64,000 bases of DNA from Pollenia angustigena (taxonomy: Eukaryota; Arthropoda; Insecta; Diptera; Polleniidae): positions 249,080,830 through 249,144,829 of the forward strand of contig OV884057.1 of NCBI GenBank assembly GCA_930367215.1, read 5' to 3'. The notes under the pieces were generated by a model. That model saw only the letters and a program-made list of their open reading frames with translations. It was not told where the DNA came from and searched no databases. A program made the translations under genes and the position numbers. How positions within the stretch are numbered: the first letter of the stretch is position 1; every line of letters begins with the position of its first letter. Below, piece by piece: positions 43,851-54,626 of this stretch.

Positions 43851-44308
43851 GGACTAGGACTAGTCCAAAAGTAGCCCAAACGTATGGAGAAAACATGGTC
43901 TATTTAACATTAGGATGTCCTAGGGCAGGACCATATAACCCAGCTTTGGTTGTAGTAATTTTAAAACTACTCCATGGTATACACAAGAGGATTAGTTTTG
44001 AAGTCGTTTAAAAAAACGAGTACATGTCGTCTCACTACAAACACTTTTTAATAATGACATGGTCCATGCTTGCATTATACCGGACCAGTCCATGGAGTAG
44101 TCCATTTTATCAAAATGGATCAGGTGGTCTAATATTATTTGCAGGGTACATGCAAACCCTGCAAATAATAGGACCAGTCCAAACACGCGTGTAAAGTGTA
44201 GCCCACAAGGGACCAGGACTAGTCCAAAAGTAACCCAAACGTATGGAAAAAACATGGTCTATTTAACATTACGAAGTTCTAGGACAGGACCATATACCAC
44301 AGCTTTGG
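43851..44308 (+). repeat. Direct repeat pair with hairpin between
   Basis: 43851-43949 and 44210-44308 share 'ggact(a)aggactagtccaaaa', 'cccaaacgtatgga', 'aaacatggtctatttaacat' and 'cagctttgg' at roughly 90% identity. Between them TATTATTTGCAGGGT and ACCCTGCAAATAATA form a 15-bp hairpin (44132-44170). The origin is unknown. Confidence 0.8.
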
Positions 44309-44829
44309 ACTACAAAGGAGAAGTTTTAAAACTACATCACGAAGGCAGTTAGTAGTGTTTTTGGCAACTAATATGTATTTTCTTACTGTCTTGCCAGTAC
44401 TGTCAAATGTAAACGCTGTGTAACAATATTATAAAATAATTATAAAAATAAAATATTTGAGCAACTTTTATATATTATAAAATATATGAATGTTTTCAAA
44501 GCTCGTTTGCTAACAACAAACATTAAAGTCGCACTTTACATTATTTGGTATAGCCAACGCTTGTATTTTCGAAGGTGTCGTTGAAAACCTTTAAATTTTG
44601 GTCGCCGTCAACGATATTTGCGACTGGGGTTGTCAACGTCTGCAATGTCACATCGAGTGCAATGTTATAACATTTATAACGGTACGACGTAATCTCTTTT
44701 GATAGTCTTCGACATGAGTTACAGACACACTTTTTCTCAATGTTCGAGAAATGATAGAATATTTTGCTTCATATCTTTTCTCACTAAAGTTACAGAACAT
44801 GGGTAATGATAGATTATTTATTTCACGGC

Positions 44830-45166
44830 ATTTATTTTTTAATATGATTACCGCCATTTGTCGACCGCGGCTACGAGTTACATGGTCGATTCGTTTAGTC
44901 AAACTTTAGACTACTTTTTTTTAATAGATGTATGTATCTGGAAGTATAGAGTCAATGGTAGCTTCCAATGCTTCTAGAGTTGCTGGCTTGTCGGCACAAA
45001 CCAGTGACTTAACATAGCCCCCTAAAAAGGAATCCAGAAGCGTAAAATCGCACGAACGAGGGGGCCAGTGAACAGAACAACTTCTGAAAATAAAGTTGTC
45101 ACCAAACTGATTTTGCAATAAATCGATTGTTAAGCGCGCTGTATGTAAAGTTCCGCCGTTTTTGGA
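44830..45166 (-). pseudogene. Mariner-type transposase remnant (C-terminal catalytic part)
   Basis: Minus strand from about 45166: NGGTLHTARLTIDLLQ, NQFGDNF, WPPRSCDFTLLDSFLGGYVK, then SLVCADKPATLEALEATI, and after stops TKRIDHVTRSRGRQM. The WPPRSCD.T.LD.FL.GYVK motif and the DGATCHTA-like block are those of Tc1/mariner DDE/D transposases. The second catalytic Asp is Asn here (NGGTLHTA), and stops interrupt the frame near 44.91 kb. Terminal repeats were not recognised. The 44648-44902 minus frame overlaps the very end of this remnant. Confidence 0.8.
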
Positions 45167-45880
45167 CCCATAACTCCATTGTTATTTACTGGAGAACGGC
45201 AGGAGTTAAAGTTTCAAAATTAGGTACAAGCATCTAAGTTATTAATTCCCAGCATCCGACAAAATGTGGGCGTGATTGGACAAGTGGGCGTGGCACTTTT
45301 ATAAAAATACATTATAGATTTTTGTAAATCTCAGTTAATGAATGAAATGAAAAATGGAGTTATTAAAATAATTAAAAAAGAGTGTATAGTACAAGCATCA
45401 GAAGTGGGCGTGGTACAATATACATATATTTATATCAAAAAACCTGTATTTATATATCGTTAACTTAATACGAAAAGGCCCTAACTCATAATTTTTCGAA
45501 ATCGATATTTTTACATATTTCGATAGACCATTACTAGATACACATTCTCGAAAAAAAATCAGATGAATTCGGAAAAAAATACCGAAGTTATAGCCTAAAA
45601 ACGAAAAGCCAAACCTCATCTCTTACAATTTTCTAAAGAAAAAAGCCCTAACTCATTTTTGCTGAGGAAACAGCAACAAAGCATCAATTTTTATAATCTC
45701 TGTTGTTGTTTAGTGTTTGCTTTGCGCGATGTGCTGCTTTTATTTTATTTATTACCTTTGATTCTGCATAGAGCATTAAATGGCAGTCAGCTGTTTTAGT
45801 GCTCCCACCTGTTATATACGCCTTGGCATTTATGTGTGGTAGTGAGTTTTAAAATGCCGTTATAAATTTACCGCCGTATT

Positions 45881-46138
45881 CAAGGTATATTTATAGCAGG
45901 TAGTCTCGGAAAGCCAGCTGTTTATTTTTTATTTGCTTGTTTTGTGATACGAACTGTCAAATGTTGTATAGAAAACAAGTAAACAAGTTTTTCGTCTTTA
46001 TCTTTTGTCTTTTTTGTCTCTTATCAACCCCTTTGCTGTTTGACAGTTTGTATCACATAACAACAATAAAAAGCCCTGTTGTTTGTTTTATTGTACAATT
46101 GTTGTAATCTCGCGGCTACCTGCTATAAATATACCTTG
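45881..46138. mobile_element. hAT-type MITE, CAAGGTATATTTATAGCAGG family, copy 2
   Basis: Same 20-bp ends as 18670-18917 and a highly similar interior. Flanks GCCGTATT (45873-45880) and CCCGTATT (46139-46146) agree at 7 of 8 bases. It is inserted in the terminal repeat of the palindrome that follows. Confidence 0.92.
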
Positions 46139-46253
46139 CCCGTATTCATAAAAAATATTTTTGATTTATGAAAGGTTTATTGAACAAGTTTTCATAGGAA
46201 ATTTGTTCAATAAACCTTTTGTAAATCACAAATATTTTCTATGAATATGGGGG
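46139..46253. mobile_element. Palindromic MITE, CCCCGTATTYATAAA family
   Basis: The arm 'gatttatgaaaggtttattg' pairs with 'caataaaccttttgtaaatc', and the outer parts CCGTATTCATA and TATGAATATGGGGG pair too. Its left tip lies beyond the hAT MITE (from about 45871). Relatives are at 5274 and 19690. Confidence 0.8.
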
Positions 46254-46314
46254 TTAGACTCTAAATTTTAGAGTAAAAGTGTGCAAAATAAAAAATATTA
46301 AAAGCTGAAAAACT

Positions 46315-46964
46315 ATGGATTTTGTGAAAGAAAATACTGATACGGACGCAGAAAAAACTAAAAATACTGAACGGATTAGAAGAATTATTCCGAAGCAATT
46401 GGAATGGAAGCGAAACATTAATCAAATGAAACGAATGAAAGGTGAAGAATATTCTAGATTATCAGACAATAGTGTTAGCCTAAGGCCCCCAAGACAACAA
46501 GGTGAGGCCTGCAAATCAAACTATTGCAAAAAAGTGCACTAAGACATTGTTTTGAGTTCAGTGAGCCAACGCGAAAAGAAATATTTACTATGTTTTGGGA
46601 GATGTCATGGAATCAGAAGCACCAATATGTCATAGGTCTAGTGTCCTTAGAAGAGAAAAAACAAATATTTTGTGAAAACTCAACACGAGTTCACTCTAAC
46701 GCATATTTTTTAAGACAAAATTTAAACCTTACTGTAAACTTGCTACGGGCATTAGGATACGACCACTCAGGGTTAATTTATTTTAAAACAGATATATGTG
46801 GCGAATACGAGCTTCTACCCCAAAGAACAAAGTCTGCTAATAAACATATTGAACCTGGCCCCCTTTATACTTCAAAATTGGAAATCTCCAAGAAAAAGTT
46901 GGATCACTTGCAAGATTTAAAGAAGTTGCTGCCCAAAGACTGCCATCACTTTTATGAAAATTAA
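46315..46964 (+). pseudogene. ORF of the 45.4-kb TIR element, one-base frameshift
   Basis: Frame 1 (46315-46542, ATG start) is basic: RRIIPKQLEWKRNINQMKRM, KGEEYSRLSD and EACKSNYCKK. Frame 2 (in use from about 46533 to 46964) continues ALRHCFEFSEPTRKEIFTMF, WEMSWNQKHQYVIGLV and ends CHHFYEN. The switch is at a run of six A (CAAAAAAG). The combined order, a basic 'W..N' segment, a Cys-rich knot and 'FSE..R.EIF..FW', recalls the N-terminal domain of large uncharacterised TE-linked proteins common in insects. No catalytic domain follows, so the element is internally truncated. A sequencing slip in the A run cannot be excluded. Confidence 0.65.
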
Positions 46965-47394
46965 CCATATAAAAACTAATATATTATGAAGATTTTATTA
47001 CTTTTCAATGTAATATAATTATAATTTTTTTAATTTCCTTGTTTCTTTGTCTAAAACATGAATTTCTTTTAAATTACTTTTTGTTCTCGTTAAAAAAAAA
47101 GCCCCAACTCATTTTTTTTTTCAGAAAATACAACAACAAAAAGCCCTTACTCATATTAATAAATAAAAATTAAAAAAAATTAATAAAACTAATATAACAC
47201 TAAATTTGTAAAGTGTTTTTAATAAAAATTGCGTTTAAACAAATTTTGTATCAATATTGCATCTTTTTTTATTTAGTTTTTTCCTTCTCCTGTAAACTAT
47301 GAAAAACATGAGTTAGGGCCTTTTCGTATTAAGTTAACGATATGTATCTTTCTGTTCTTATTATTTAAGGCTTTTGTTCGATGTTTAATAATAC

Positions 47395-47449
47395 GTTGGA
47401 GGTCATATAAGATTCGGCACAGCTAAATATGGCACTTTTACTTGTTTAG
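47395..47449 (+). repeat. DINE-1-like family 1, 3' terminal fragment
   Basis: 'agattcggcacagctaaata' and 'ggcacttttacttgttta' correspond to 26113-26156. Only the terminal part is present. Confidence 0.6.
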
Positions 47450-48600
47450 TTTTAATGCAAAGTTGACTTTTGACTAAAACCAAGTTTCTTAAAGATTTTT
47501 AATACCTACATAATTTCAGTACTGCAATACATCCTGCTCAAAAAAAACCAATTACTTTTCAACAATTTTTCCTAAATCACAATAGCCTTCCTTTCTAAGA
47601 AATTTCTTTTTATACAAATTATTATTTTACGAAAGACAACCTTATTATCTTCTTTTATTTTTTTGCAAATGTTTCCTTGTTGTAACTCATTTTTCGTTTT
47701 TTATTGTTATAAATTACAAGAATTGTCTGTTCTTAGAAAAAGGGAAATTGTTTTCCAGCTGTTACTTGTCTTTGATCCACATTAATATGGTTAAGTTTTA
47801 GCAACTGTTGGTTGGATGGATGTCTCAGTACTTTTCCATTGGCTTTGCTAATGGAAACTTTTTGTTAGCAATTTTTATGTTCATTATCTCTCTTTATACT
47901 GTTTGGGTACTTTTTTTTTTTTTGTTAATATTTTAAAGGACTTCCTGTAATTTTCAGTTGAGTGTTGTATGCTTTTCGTCTTTAATAATTCAATTGATTA
48001 GCAGTGTCATTGTCGTCATAAAACATAAAAAAACGTTAAAAGTTAAAGTTTAAAGTAAAGGAAGGAGAGGAGGAGACTAAAAAAGTGTTGGTTAATCAAA
48101 AGAACGGGATAATAAAAAATGTTGAGTGATTTAATTACTAAAATTGTGGAAAAAATCGAAATTTAACAATATTTTTACACCCTTCAACTTTTGTTATTTC
48201 TGCAATCTAATACCCTATTAAGTAAAGACACACGTATATTATGGATCCTTATGACCTTTGCTATATCCGTCTGTCAGTCCGCTAGTTTGTCTGCCCATTT
48301 GTATGTTGAAATTGGTTTTCCGAAAACCCCTTTTATAATAGGGACTAGGTTGTTATATATTTTTATCATATGCAGTCTGGCATAGTTTGCTTTTAAAACT
48401 CAACTAGATCGGTCTAAATATGGCTTGTATATAAGCAAAAACAACAACCGTCTCTAATTTTTAGCCATAAATCTAAAAAAAAAAAAAAATTCTTTTAAAA
48501 TTTGTGGGCTTAGGTCCATAATGTATCATGGTTTTCATATAAGTCTCACTTTCAAAAATTACTTACAAAAATTTCGCAAGAGCATTCGTATCGCGTAAAC
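47450..48600. other. Nothing recognised
   Basis: No supported gene. The plus frame at 48191-48385 has no family signature. Confidence 0.45.
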
Positions 48601-48821
48601 TGTAAAATGCCGGATGTCTCTAAATAAGATTGCGAAACATTATGGCGCAAAAGCTGCCTGAGAAACCAGACTGCAGACAGCGTGGGCAGACAGGTCTGTC
48701 TTTTGGACGACATGTTCGTTGATGGTCTAGTCGGTATTTCAATGGCTTGCTAAAGAACTCTCATCAAACGTGAGTCATACAGGAAGGCTTAGGATAGGTT
48801 AAGGGTGAGAATACCTGCTCG

Positions 48822-48989
48822 ATAGCCAAGACTCTATGGCCAGGCAATGATGCGGGGAAAACCTGCGAGCTACTTGGGTTTGACAGGGACCAGATTATGA
48901 CGCTCATATCGGTCAATGCGGCTCACTGTTTGATAGGGACCGATGCGATAAGGATTGGCCTAGGTTAAAATTACTACCGCAAAAGTTGT
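48822..48989 (+). pseudogene. Non-LTR retrotransposon C-terminal remnant
   Basis: The plus strand reads IAKTLWPGNDAGKTCELLGF, DRDQIMTLISVNAAHCLIGT, DAIRIGLG, stop, NYYRKSC. 'L..HC.IG..A.R.GL....Y.R.C' is the region between the RNase H and the terminal Cys motif in I/LOA/R1-type LINE ORF2 proteins. The GC content is clearly higher than the surroundings from about 48600 to 49980, suggesting a larger decayed LINE. Only this part is recognisable. Confidence 0.55.
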
Positions 48990-48999
48990 CTGCCAATAC

Positions 49000-50014
49000 C
49001 CCGGTCTCGGTATTATAAGGATAAGGGATTTTGGGAGTCCAGATTGCCATTCTTAGATGTGGTATTATATGCTATATAATGTATGCCTAAGGTCGATCGC
49101 TCTCTTCTATAGGGAATCAAAGTTGTTCGAAGCTGCAGTGAGGTCTTGAGAATAACAGTGAACAGCGGCTTTAATCTGGTCACTGACTCAAGGTACCACA
49201 GACGAACCGCTATAAGGACCCAAGTGAGCTGACCTCGTATCGTCTCCCCATTGAACCTAACCTTTTCTCCTTGGAAGTGTAGGAACCATGTTGAGGATAT
49301 TTCACCTTTTGGTTCTTCATACTCCAGTGTTAATCAGAACTAGACTATTACTAATATCCGAAAGGGGACGATTTGACCATAAATGGCTTAGCTAGCAACA
49401 GTTTGCGTATCATAGAGAAGCCTTCGCTAGATATCGGAAGATTTATCTTTTCCGGTTAAGAAATAGTCGTCTTTTCATGCAGCTCTTTAACAATTAAGAT
49501 ATGGTAGCGGGATAGAGGTGCATGACAGTTTTCAGTTGGGGACATCGAAAATCTATGAACGTATTAGGCGTATGCATACCTAGGATGCGACAAACATCCG
49601 TAATTACAGAGCTCTTGAAGTTTTCGGATTTCTTCAGGCTGGACTGCTCACCAGAGCACCTCATTGTAAACTTGCACTACGGGAAAAGTAGCCCCCGGTA
49701 CTTCGGTACTTATCTGACTATTGGTGAGGCCTCCGTTAGTATGCCTTTTCGAAGAATGCTTCTTGTTTTTGAAATGTTGTTAAGTGAGAGCCTTGCTCTT
49801 CTTTGAAGGGATACTTTCGGGGAGTGGTTGTGGTTTAAGCCCAAAATCGCGTGAAAGACCTTTTTTACATGGAAGGCAGATTTTTCACCCTTGCGGGAAA
49901 GTTCGGCCTGTGGGGGACAGAAGCTGCTAAGGCTATGAATGGCGGTGGAGGTAAGATAGCTCCGGCTCCTAAACAAGGCGTGGGTGCATAATTTTTTTCG
50001 GATTGAGATCACAG
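49000..50014. other. GC-richer decayed coding-like sequence, unidentified
   Basis: The composition resembles the LINE remnant upstream, and frames of 60-103 codons occur on both strands (e.g. 49522-49806 plus), but none shows a motif I recognise. Confidence 0.35.
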
Positions 50015-50019
50015 AATAC

Positions 50020-50192
50020 ACAGAACTGTAAAAAGTGACGTGTGAAAAAGACCCAAATCAGTTGCGAGGGCAGCTTTCGAAGAAAGAGACAAAAAGCTTT
50101 TTTGGTAGTGAAGTGGCAAAATGTAAAAGCAGGCCGCAACAATCAACACAAATGGCGTGATAAAAACACAAACCACGTTAAACAAATGCATT
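50020..50192. repeat. Dispersed repeat 'gcagctttcg', uninterrupted copy
   Basis: 'cagaactg', 'ggcagctttcgaagaaagag', 'ggtagtgaagtggcaa' and 'aaaccacgttaaacaaatgc' recur at 62193-62269 plus 63650-63764, where a hAT splits it. A short third piece flanks the 50423-51983 hAT. Confidence 0.75.
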
Positions 50193-50422
50193 AGTTCAGC
50201 AAATATTGTTTTTTGTGCAAAAAAATGTATTTAGTAATTTTGTTTTGTTTTATATTGTTATTTACTTACTTAAATATTATTTACTCGTGTTGTGGTGAAC
50301 TTAAGAGTTAATTTTTACAACAGTTTTGCAAAAAAATCTTAACTAAATAAATTTGTGTTCACTGTATTGCGGCATAGAAGATGATAAAAAGAGAAATGCA
50401 AAAGGGCAGCTTTCTTTGAAAG

Positions 50423-51983
50423 CAGTGATGCCACTTTGTGGGTAATTACCCGAATTTGGTATAATTTTTACGGTCGTGGGTAGAGCGTGGGTAATTTCTC
50501 TTAGGTGTAATTCAGGTGTAATTTGAAATTTTTACTTCAGATGGCCAAATAAAATCAATATTCGATTTCAGTGATGAGATTTATTTCTTTTTAAATATTG
50601 TTGCTAAGAAATGCACAGCCTTCTGAACCAAAGTATCGGTTTCTTTTTAAGAAACGACTTCAATCGTTAAACATACATATATTTTCAAATGTTTGGCAAT
50701 GAATGTCGCAAGATGGACCCTTAGATTTGGATAAAGATGCCTATCATAGTGATTTAGAACCTGAAGTTTATTGAAAAAAGTTCTTCAAACTAAAAACTTG
50801 CGTGGGGGAGATATGTTTAATTAATTTTATTTCTATCTTGCTACTTTTTAATGCTTTAGTTCAGTGATAACCAAGCCCCGAACGCACGCACACAAAGATA
50901 TTATGTACTTGTGTGCGGTGGCAGGGACTGATGATAGTCTGATGTTTTGAAACGAACAAAATTTTTTGTATACATGTGAATTGCCGACCTTGTCTATGTG
51001 AAAAATACGATTATTGACTGACTCGCGAGCCTACGGAGTGGCTATCACTGCTTCAGTTTAAAGAATATTTAACTCCCTTTACAGTTGTAAAACTGAATTA
51101 CGAAAGGGACAGTTGTATAAAACTCTGCAAGCATTTTGTTTTCTAAATAAGGTATAAAGGGTATTTTTTAATACCATGAAACTTAAAATGCTAGACAACA
51201 CAAAAAACAATTAATTTTAATCGCAGATTGATGCACGGGATTACGATTTGAAACTGATTTAAAACAAATAGACACCGTCCAATTTTGTCTATTTTTCGAA
51301 TAAAATGAATAATGTTGACCTCCAAGACACCGATTGTTGCTGGTTTATCAGCATTAACCACTGACTTCACAGTCCTACGGAAAACAATCAATAAGTGTCA
51401 CATCACATGGCCTTGAAGTCTAATTGACAGTTTATTTTCTCTAAATCAACACATCGACTTCATTTGTGAAAAAAAGTTTTGTCATTTAAATCATGAAGTC
51501 ACCTTTAAGTTGCGAAAATCGATGGCTGATTTTCAAAGTATATTTGGATAATTTGGTGGCGTTGTTCAAGCATGAATCTATTCATGATGATGTGCCTGAT
51601 CAAAAAGTGAAAATAGTATGACAGTTCGTAAGCTCTATGGGGCTAAAAAGCATCCATTATAAACCAATGACAAGGAACATTTTAAACCTTCCCAAGATAT
51701 ATCAACCAAATGTGGAAGTTAAACCCATTATTTTAGCAGTTTTATTTTATGTTTTATTAATTTTTTAAGTCTTTAATGTTATTTTTGTTAATTTAAATAA
51801 AATTAACAGTTTGACTAATATTGATCCTGTTTTAATGAGTTTGTTGTGTTTTTGCTTCTTTGTTTTTTATTAAATAAAAAAAAAAAATAAAACTTAAATT
51901 TTATATCAGGTGTAATTTCATTTAAATCGGGTAATTTTGCTTCATCTCAAGTGCAATTTTGAATCGTGCTGGTGGTAACACTG
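50423..51983. mobile_element. hAT element with perfect 8-bp target duplication
   Basis: The left end CAGTGATGCCACTTTGTGGG pairs loosely with the right end GGTGGTAACACTG. TTTGAAAG flanks both sides (50415-50422, 51984-51991). 'taggtgtaatt' and 'gggtaatt' motifs lie near both ends. No hAT transposase was recognised. A mariner remnant (51260-51420) is nested. Confidence 0.9.
51260..51420 (-). pseudogene. Mariner-type transposase fragment inside the hAT
   Basis: The minus strand reads VKSVVNADKPATIGVLEVNI then IHFIRKI. This parallels VKSLVCADKPATLEALEATI of the 44.8-kb remnant, so it is a related but separate decayed copy. The preceding sequence (about 51420-51370) is frameshifted relative to the LTPLD block. 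No ends identified. Confidence 0.6.
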
Positions 51984-52148
51984 TTTGAAAGACAAAAAAA
52001 AAACGCAAAATCTTCCGTCCCGTGACAGTTTTGTAGTATTTGGGGAAAAATCCCCAAAACTGGGAACACTGCCTAAAAGACCAGAACTAACTTAAGGGAA
52101 AAGACAAAAGCTTCCTTTTCAAAAAAAAAAAAAAAAAAAAAAATAGAT

Positions 52149-52419
52149 TTATTATATAATTTTGCGCACTAAGTACTAATGCCTCAACAACCGCAATTAT
52201 AACATGTTCTGCATTTCTGTCATTAATCATGCAAGCATCGAAAGCTGCTGCAAGTTTTGGTGTTAAAATTTCTATTCTACCTCTCCTTTTAGGTTGTGCT
52301 GGTGTGGCCTCTACCAAATCTTCTTCAATAAGCTGCAAATATTTTCGTAAAATAGGTAATATTGTTAATGGATGTGTTTCGATATATACCTCAACCTTTT
52401 CGGTTGATTGTGTTGGCAT
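52149..52419 (-). pseudogene. N-terminal fragment of a TE-associated protein
   Basis: ATG at 52419 on the minus strand opens MPTQSTEKVEVYIETHPLTI, then ATPAQPKRRGRIEILTPKLA, AAFDACMINDRNAEHVIIAV and VEALVLSAQNYIIN. At that point a 23-nt A run on the plus strand (52121-52143) replaces the sequence. 'KRRGR..ILTPKLAAA.D...ndRnA...I....EAL' is a conserved N-terminal block in multicopy uncharacterised arthropod and cnidarian proteins that I associate with transposons. No zinc finger or catalytic part is present. The fragment lies between the 50.4-kb hAT and a PIF-like MITE. Confidence 0.6.
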
Positions 52420-52539
52420 TACGGATGCTTCGTGAATGTATATTTTAATTATTATGGAATATGACTTGGAGAGAAAAGCGAATTTTCGTGGTTAATTCGT
52501 GTAAGATGTCTTGAACGACAGTGCAAGAAATAGGTCTTA

Positions 52540-52768
52540 AGCTTCGTACAGACGATGGTCAGATCTTACAATATTGTAAGCAGGCGTTGCCAACAGCAAA
52601 ATTTTTCTGACAATGGTCCATTGTCAGATGCATTAATTTTGCACATTTGCAAATACAAATGAGCTTACAATGTTCACACAGTTGTAAGGCATTTTAGCCA
52701 ATTTTAATGCAATTTAAGCAACGCTGCTTACCAATATTGTAAGATCTGACCATCGTCTGTACGAAGCT
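52540..52768. mobile_element. PIF/Harbinger-like MITE with TTA duplication
   Basis: 37-bp perfect inverted repeats start AGCTTCGTACAGACGATGGT, with the complement at the right, flanked by TTA at 52537-52539 and 52769-52771. 229 bp, no ORF. Confidence 0.95.
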
Positions 52769-53206
52769 TTATACGTTGCAGTATTTTTTGAATAGAAGAA
52801 AAACAAAATTAAGAGTTTGCAAACATATGTGTTTAAATACTTTAGTTATTGGTGAATGGACAGTGAACTCCTGGAATAAAAAGTCCAATTGCGGTATGTT
52901 TGAAGAACCCGGTGAAATGCAATGAACAATAGTGAAAACAACAAAAATGGGCAAACCGAATTTTAAATGAAATACATAAAAAGTCTCCAAAGTTTGCCTT
53001 CGCGTAACTGTCACAAATATACTCAAAAAAATATCTAGAACCTGTCAATGGAGGCATGCTTACTATCTTAAAACAGAACTACAAATCATGTAAAGACAAG
53101 GCTATAATTCCAAAACAGAACATATCTTTCCACCGTCCAAAAAAATACATGTGTGGCATTTGCCTAAGCTACTCCTTAAAATAAATATGTAGAAAAAGAG
53201 AACAAA

Positions 53207-54007
53207 CAAGTAAGAATGCTATATTTGGCTGTGCCGAATCTTTGATACCCTCCACCGACAGTTCGAATGTTTAAGGAGTAATATCTGTATGATGTTATTA
53301 TTATCTTAAACTGTGACGTTTGTTATTAAATATGGTTTTAGGTGTACTTAACTGTTTTCCGGTAGTATGGTTTATATGGGGCCTAAGGTAAAGTATGGAC
53401 CGATCGTCACGAAATTTCACAGTATTATTTCTGGTCCTAAAAAACTGTGATGTACCAAATTTTGTTACGGTAGCGTTATTTTTTACGATTTTAGGCGTAC
53501 TAAACTGTTTTCCGGGAGTACTGTTTATATGGGGCTTAGGGTAAATTATGGACGGATCTTCACGAAATTTAACAGCGTGATTTTTAGTCCAATAAAACAA
53601 ATTTTTGCAAAATCTGATCTCATTCGGTGCCTTGTTCCAGCATTTATGTTACTTTTTGTAACAAAATTATCAATTTTTTTAGGTGGTGGTTCCATATTTT
53701 GATTCATAGCTCTGGTCCTACTGAACTGATTTTGCTGGATTTAAATCCCAAACTGCTTAGGATAACTACAAGCAATTTGGCACCAAGTTGGTTCATTTCT
53801 TTTGAGTTGTTCAAAAGTGAGTTTGTTTTCAACAGACGGACAGACGGACAGACAGATGGACATGGCTAAATCGACTTAGAATTACTCAAGGACCCAGAAT
53901 ATACATATATACTTTATGGGGTCTGAGATGAATACTAAAAAAGTTTCACACGGAATGACAAACTTAATATACCCTCTTCACAACTAATTGTGGTGGAGGG
54001 TATAAAA
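53207..54007 (-). repeat. DINE-1/Helentron-like repeat, family 1, inverted copy
   Basis: It begins 'acaagtaagaatgctatatt' and 'gctgtgccgaatctttgata' (its 3' hairpin end), carries 'cagacggacagacggacaga' and ends 'aactaattgtggtggagggt'. It is the reverse-oriented relative of 25424-26156. Confidence 0.85.
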
Positions 54008-54125
54008 ACATCAAACTAATAATGTAAATACAAAAACAAATCAATTGATGGCGAATGCGTATTTATTGAACAAGCTGTTCAAGCGGTGAAGGCATGTCCT
54101 TATATTCACATTAATTCACATTGTA

Positions 54126-54400
54126 ATATATCGAGCCCTAATAGCAAAAATGATGTAAGCGACATCATTTTCAATTTTAGTTTTTTTTTTTAATAAATTA
54201 CTTTATTGGCAACACTTGCATCATCTCCTAAAATGTCGTGCTCACATAAGGCACAGTTACGATTTTATAGCAAGAACAATTTTGAGGTAACCGACAAATT
54301 TCATACAAAATTTATATGAAATAAAATAAAAAAAAAACACTATCCTGTAAAATTTTATTTTTGTTGGTTACATCATTCTTGCTATTAGAGCTCGATATAT
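54126..54400. mobile_element. MITE, ATATATCGAGC family, copy 1
   Basis: The ends ATATATCGAGCCCTAATAGC and GCTATTAGAGCTCGATATAT pair, continuing into 'aatgatgtaa'. The interior 'ctttattggcaacacttgca' is shared with 57.7 kb. Confidence 0.85.
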
Positions 54401-54626
54401 ATTCACATTGTCTTTACTATATTTTTAAAATTGGAACCTCATAAGTGGGCAACATTTTAAAATTTTTTTAAATTGTCAACACGTATTATTTATTTAAATT
54501 TTTTTTAACACGGTTTAGTACGGAGTAATAACGTTTTTTTTTGTCTCCTAGAAAGTACAAAAAAGACATGTTAAGAGTTGTCAACCTGTGACCGACGATA
54601 TATATAAATCTAGTGTTACTTATTAT

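Larger units (their letters stand above)
45454..47344 (+). mobile_element. TIR element encoding an uncharacterised ORF family
   Basis: The left end ATATCGTTAACTTAATACGA then AAAGGCCCTAACTCAT is matched by the complement ATGAGTTAGGGCC..TATTAAGTTAACGATAT at the right. 'aaaagccctaactcat' variants recur inside (about 45640, 47097, 47145) as subterminal motifs. An imperfect 8-bp flank (GTATTTAT / GTATCTTT) might be a duplication. It contains an ORF (46315-46964), a hAT MITE and a palindromic MITE. Superfamily unknown. Confidence 0.8.

Noticed and set aside
46527..46534. Programmed frameshift in the 46.3-kb ORF
   Set aside because: The A run is not in the X XXY YYZ register (codons TGC AAA AAA GTG), so an indel is likelier.
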